Source of the DNA: Lepus europaeus | Taxonomy: Eukaryota; Chordata; Mammalia; Lagomorpha; Leporidae | NCBI RefSeq assembly: GCF_033115175.1 | Contig: NC_084843.1 | Location: 58,692,474 to 58,756,473, forward strand | Reading direction: 5' to 3' | Length of the DNA stretch: 64,000 nucleotides | Notes under the pieces: model-generated | What the model was told of the DNA's origin: nothing | Seen by the model: the letters and a program-made list of their open reading frames with translations, nothing else | Database searches by the model: none | In this document: piece by piece, positions 58,607 to 64,000 of the stretch | Layout: the number at the start of each line of letters is the position of its first letter | Position numbering within the stretch: the stretch's first letter is position 1 | Made by a program: the position numbers and the translations under genes

Positions 58607-60184
58607 AATGGACAATGCTTGCTGGGAGTCTTTCAGTAGCTTAGATGTGATGAAATGCTATTTAGCAGAGGGTCTGGCACGCAGGTAGTGAACCTGAAGG
58701 GCCCATTCTGTCCTGTGAATTAAACTCGGGTCATTCTGAGAACTAAACTGATTCCTGAAACACCTGCTGAACTGAGGCTGACTTTGGAGTAGATTAAACT
58801 GTGGTTCAGATTGGGTCATGGAACCGCCAGATGTACCAGCGTGGTCAGCGCTCCCTGGCTTTTTCTTGGGTAGTTCGGAGTTAGGATGTTAACAGAGATG
58901 ACGATCTTTGTTCTAACCTTTGCCTTCATGGAAATAAAGATTGAATGGGTGGTACTGACTGTTTCCGCCTCACTTGTGGGCAAGCAATAGTCAAATGCCT
59001 GGAAGAGCATATTTCTTGATATTTTGTGTTGGGGCAAATGCAGCTTCTTGAATATCATTTCCCTTTGACTTCACCCTAGCAGACCTACAGTCATTTTTGC
59101 CTAGAAATACCCATGAACTGAGCTGCATAATGTGTTTGATCCCGTTGCAGTTAAGCAATGAAGTATGTTATTTAGGAGGTTGTTAATTCTCTCATTTTAT
59201 CTAGGTTGGGGGCCGAGGTTGTGAATCAGAGCTAAGTCACTTAGGCAAGACTCTTGGAAATGGGTAAGTTAAATGTTCACAAAGCTTCAGATAAAGAGAG
59301 GTGGGGGCGGGGAATTCTGTTAAGGAAGAGCTGCTTGGGCATTTGGCTAAAGAATGTTTATACACAGTGATAAATAGTTTACCCTTTGACCTTTCCCTTT
59401 TCAGGGACAAGCAAGCACCATGGTTAAGCAGAGAGACTAAAAGGATAACATTAAGGGAAGCAAACAGGAAACATGTAATCCGTGTGGCCCTGTGTGGTTC
59501 TCAGCGAAGTCCTTAACATTGGCTCCAGGAGAATGGGCTGGTCCGTCTCTCCTGCAGTGAGCTGGCCAGGTCCCTCAGCTTTCCTTGTGAACCTCTGGGC
59601 CAGTTAAGTTCCAGGTGCACATTTCATAGTGTCGTATCCTCATCTTTTCTAAAACAGCTCTTTTTTCTTTTTCTTCCCTTGCAGTTTTCTAACTGCCTGA
59701 AGGTTCTCCTGCGATTACTGTGGTGGATTCAGCTGAACATCAGCCTGGGTTGTGGACTGAGGCTTGGATGCTGGTCTCGGTTTCATCACTACAGACCTGG
59801 GTAATTTAATAAGGTGTGTTAGTATGTAGTTGGCTGGGAGTAATAACCAATGACTTGTAGTACTTTGTACATGATGTCCATTGAAGAGTATAAATCTGTA
59901 AAATGGAACCAGGTCTTTTGAAAATGACTTAGATGTATCACAAATATACAAAACTATTGTCACACACTATCAAAATCTCTTATGGCTCAGACCTGGGAGT
60001 CTATAAAGATGGTGCCATTGTTTTATGTGTGTCCTGCTCCAAACCTGTTAGGAGATAATGAAAGGTGTGGTTTGCTAAGAGGTAAGCAAATGAGTCATGC
60101 TAAGATTTCCCTCCTTTTTCAAAGCTTTAAAATACATAGACCTGCATTAAGCATTTAACCTAGTAATTAAGATATCTGAATCCT
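58607..60184. other. Intergenic, no gene seen
   Basis: Mostly unique-looking; 59205-59260 may be a MIR scrap. No HKDC1 sequence recognised. Confidence 0.4.
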
Positions 60185-60487
60185 TTGGTGGGCATTGAGG
60201 CACAGCAAGTTAAGCCAAAGCTTGGGACCTCTCCATTCTTATTAGAGTGCATGGAATGAAGTCCCACCTCCCCTGTGAATCCAACTTCCTGGTAATGTGC
60301 CTGGGAGGTAGCAGATGATGGCTCAAGTGCTTGGGTTCCTGCCACCCATGTTCTTGGCTCCTGGCTTTGGCCTGGCCTAGCCCTGGGTTTTGCAGGCACT
60401 TAGGAGTGAACCAATGGATGGAAGATTTCAGTCTGTCTCTGTCTCTCTGTCCCTCTGCCTTTCAAAAAAATTAAAAAATAAAAAAAT
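60185..60487 (+). mobile_element. Old C-SINE
   Basis: TTGGTGGGCATTGAGGCACAG head to an AATTAAAAAATAAAAAAA tail, diverged. Confidence 0.85.
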
Positions 60488-60735
60488 ACTTGCATCCCAC
60501 ATCGGAGTACCTGGGTTCATTTCCTGCCTGTGGCTTCTGATTCCAGCTTCCTGCCAGTGCAGACCCTGAAAGGCAGCAGTGATGGCTCAAGTCATCGGGT
60601 TCCTGCCACACATGGGAGACCCAGATGGGATTTGGCTCCTGGCTCTGATGTTGCCCAGTCCTGGCTGTTACAGGCGTTTAGGGAATGAACCAGTAGATGG
60701 GAGTGTAGTGTCTCTCTCTTTTTCTGACCTGCAAA
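60488..60735 (+). mobile_element. C-SINE, 5'-truncated
   Basis: Starts at CTTGCATCCCACATCGGAG, immediately after the previous SINE tail. Confidence 0.85.
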
Positions 60736-60959
60736 AAAGGCAGAGAAAGAATATATATACACACACCCTAGCTGTTATAGGCATTTGGGGAATAAACCAG
60801 CCCCTGGATGGGAGCACGTGTGCACTTGCTCTCTCTCTTTCTGTGACCCTCAAGAGAGGGAAAGAACATGTACTCCTATACCTCAAACAGAGAGGGTGAT
60901 GTTTACGTTTCTGAATTATCACTATTCTCTAAGTGTCTGTCATTTAAGACAGTGGAGTA

Positions 60960-61274
60960 GGGCCGGTGTTGTGGTGAAGTGGGTTAAACCGCCATCTGCA
61001 ACACTTGCATCTCATATGGGCACTGATTTGAGTCCCGGCTGTTCAGCTTCCAGTCCAGCTCCCTGCTAATGCAACTGGAAAAGCAGCAGAAGATGGCCCA
61101 AGTCCCTGGGCCGCTACTACGCAAGTGGGAGACCTGGAAGAAGCTCCTGGCTCCTGGCCCAGCTCCAGTCATTGCAGCCATTTGGAGAGTGAACCAACAG
61201 GTGGAAGATCTCTGTCTCTCCTCTCTGTAACTCTGCCTTTCAAATAAATAAATCTTTTAAAAAAAAAAAAAAAG
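60960..61274 (+). mobile_element. C-SINE
   Basis: GGGCCGGTGTTGTGGTGAAG head to AAATAAATAAATC and poly(A); AGTGGAKYWG-like flanks. Confidence 0.92.
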
Positions 61275-61599
61275 TGGATCTGATAATCTTTATGGACAAA
61301 ATGATGGTAAGGAAAAAAAGCTTTTGAGATGGGTTCAGGCTTTAAAGAAAGTCTACAGATTATTTGGATTTTCTCAGGTTTCTGATGTCCTTTATCTGCT
61401 CCAGTTGCTGTCCAGGACACCACATCACATGTAGTTGTCTTGTCTCCTTAGGCTCCTTTTGACTATGAGTTTCTCAGCTTTCCATGCTTTTGGTGACCTT
61501 GAGAGCTTTGAAGAGTGCTGGTCATATATTCTGTAGACTGCCTCAATTGGGACTTGTCAAATGTTTTTCCTATGATTAGATGAGGTTTTTGTTTTGTTT

Positions 61600-61917
61600 T
61601 TTTTTTTTTTAGATGTATTTATTTGAAAAGCAGGGTGACAGAGACAAAGAATAAGATCTTCAACCTGCTCATTCAATCCCCAAATGCCCACAGAAGCCAG
61701 AGCTGAGCCAGGCTGAAGCCAGAAGCCAGGAACTCCATCCAGGTCACCCATGTGGGTGGCAGGGACCCAAGAAGACTTGAGCCATCATGCACTGCCTTCC
61801 CAGGCCCATTAGCCAGAAGCTGGATTGGAAGGGGAATAGGTGGGGCTCCAACTGCCACTCATGTGGGATTAGGAGGTCCCAAGTGGTGGCCTAACCTGCA
61901 TCACAACACCCAGCCCT
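61600..61917 (-). mobile_element. C-SINE
   Basis: Reverse: poly(T), AGATGTATTTATTTGAAAAGC, to CATCACAACACCCAGCCC. Confidence 0.88.
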
Positions 61918-64000
61918 TTTGGGGAGGAAGAACACAGAGGTAAAGTGCCATTCTATCATACTATGTCAAGAATGTGTACTGTCAGTGTGACTTAACACTG
62001 CCGGTCTGACCTTGATCTGCCTTGGAGTGGTTTATCCGGTTTCTCCACTGTGGACTCTCTTGGAAGGAAGCCACAGTGTGAGTTATGTTCTGCCTCTGTG
62101 AGCATGGAGAATCTTTGTGAATGATTAGAGGTTCTCAAGGGAGATTTGTCTTGCCTGTCTGTACGTATTTATTGAGTTATTTGTATATATCTGTGTAGGT
62201 AATGGGAAATGTAATTTATACTTTGGATTGTATTCCAGTAATCTTTATCTCTTGCTCGAATTGTTCTGGCTTCGGTTATTGGGAACTTTTCACTTGGTTC
62301 CTGTGTCCCTTTGACATATTCCTGTCATTTTGACATTTTGGTTTTTTGATCATTTCCTTGCTTTCATAGAGGTAAAGAAAGAGCTACCTTCACCCTCTGA
62401 AGATTTGTTGGAATTAACTGACAGATAGATTAATAGGAGAAATGGTAAACAAATTTAACCTAATGTGCTTGGCTGGATAGCAATCACAGTTGTGTGGTTA
62501 TTGTGTAACCTGGTGAGGTCCAAATGCTTATGAATTCTTCAGAGGGAGAGGGAAGTGGGGAATGTGCCCATTTTGAGGGGCAGTAAATGATTATAGTGAG
62601 TGCCTGGGCCCAGTGCTTAGACCATAGTTTATAGATGATTCTATGGAATTGAGTGGGCCTAGGAAACAGGCAATCACTTGTGATAGAATCTGTCTGGGGT
62701 TGGTTACATCCTTTAATCTTGTGCAGATACAAGTTTGTTTCCTGAAGCTCAGGGACAAGACCAAAGATGGTGGTTTTCTTCTTTGGTGGTCCATCCTTTA
62801 GGCAGATGCGAGAATGTCAGAACAAGTATCTTCCTCCATCTGCTGCTATCTGAGGGCCTTTTATTTAAAATCATCAGCATACCAGGGCACCATATTTTGG
62901 TGGAATTCACTTTCTGGCACTATAAGGTGCTCTGGAGTTACTTTGTATGAATGTAGTTCCTTCAAAAACTTTTTTTCCCGGAATGATACTAGAAACCAAG
63001 TTCTGAGCACTGAGTATGCTTGTTGCTGCTGGGCATCCTGCTTCTGGTGCCTCCCAGCAGACACAGCAAGGAAATACATATGTGTATACCAACCTGTGGG
63101 CATTCTCATGTCTGAGAGTGCTTGTGCAAGCATGGGTATGTGTCCTTCTATTTATTAAGCTAGACATGAGTTTTTACTGATGTGTGCAAGTCTAATCTAG
63201 TGATGTGGATCATGCTGGCCTTCTCTCTTGTCTGAAACCAACAATGAGCAATCTTGTATCCACCATCCCATTTACTTAATTGTTTAATTCTAGTATGCAT
63301 TGTTAAATTGTTAAGCCATGCATTTGGGAGAAAACTTTATCATCTTTATCATCCAGAGTACAGTACCACATAGAGTTACTTCCTTTTTGCTGTCATTCTC
63401 ACCAATTCCCCTCCTTTCCAAAATCACTTAGATCTGCAACTTTGTGTTCCGTCCCCTTCGGTGAGACTATCTTAGCCATTTGTGATACGGTCAGATTCTT
63501 TGGTCACAGTCTGCATTGCATACCCGACTATACATGTGATTTGTTTTAAAATTCGCAGGCATTGAACTTCAGTCTCTGTGCGATGTGGTTCTGTGGGCTT
63601 TAGCAAGTGTGTCACATAGGTACCATTTCAGTCTTGTACAGAGCAGTTGCACTGCCTTGAAAATGCCCCATGCTTCACTTTTCTGTCTCCAAATCCCTGG
63701 CAGCCATCGGTCTCTTGACTGTCTCTATTGTTTTGCTTTTTCCCCATCTGTAGGGATGGCCACACACCTTTCCTTGCTGATCTCATTAATTTTTCATTCT
63801 CATCATGACCACTGAGGTAGCCATGAACTCTTTACACATATGAAGTTGAACCTGTGTCTCCAGTGAAGGCAGAGCCAGAGTGGGAACCCTCGGCCTGTGC
63901 ACCTTTCACTGTGCTGCCTGGGGCTTTGGTCCACTTCTCCAGCTTAGATCCTGTTTCCCCTGTGCTTTGCCTCCTGTTCATGAGAGCCTGTGCTGCACGT
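61918..64000. other. Intergenic tail of the window, ancient repeats suspected
   Basis: 62010-62380 and 62970-63800 have the worn look of very old interspersed repeats, not assignable by eye. No coding exon recognised on either strand. Confidence 0.35.

Noticed and set aside
57819..64000. HKDC1 first exon at the right end
   Set aside because: No hexokinase-like sequence was recognised in any frame; the gene probably starts beyond the window.

Overview
This is nuclear DNA of a placental mammal, most likely a leporid lagomorph (rabbit or hare). The main evidence is about fifty tRNA-derived SINEs of the lagomorph C family (CSINE), plus L1 elements whose 3' tails match each other, and one protein-coding gene, SUPV3L1. 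There is nothing bacterial or viral-replicon-like here.

Layout. Positions 1-2252 hold what looks like a retroviral gag/protease remnant joined to an L1 3' tail. Positions 2253-6866 are a patchwork of L1 scraps, SINEs and a GAPDH pseudogene tail. Positions 6867-16916 are a nested insertion. An older 5'-truncated L1, with an 18-bp target-site duplication (TSD), was split by a full-length L1 at 8080-15190, with a 14-bp TSD. The younger L1 still has open ORF1 and ORF2. Both elements appear to carry 3'-transduced sequence. Positions 17387-19684 are a nuclear mitochondrial insert (ND4, ND4L, tRNA-Arg and ND3, reverse strand). It abuts a degenerate CCCTAA telomere-like tract at 19685-20860. Positions 20860-29450 are SINE-dense and include a GC-rich 65-bp minisatellite grown inside a SINE and, at 29054-29133, two CTCF-like motifs.

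SUPV3L1 (mitochondrial RNA helicase SUV3) occupies 30736-57135 on the + strand, with a CpG-island promoter before it. I could place all 15 coding exons. They splice in frame to 788 codons including the stop (787 residues), with conserved Walker A, DEIQ and helicase motif VI. Intron 3 uses a GC-AG pair. The poly(A) signal is at 57167. The 6.8 kb after the gene hold SINEs and ancient repeats. No exon of the neighbours expected from the human gene order (VPS26A upstream, HKDC1 downstream) was seen.

I found no new gene system. The most interesting items are structural: the mitochondrial/telomeric patch, the nested L1s with transductions, the damaged cysteine motif in an otherwise intact L1 ORF2, the SINE-born minisatellite, and the GC-AG intron.
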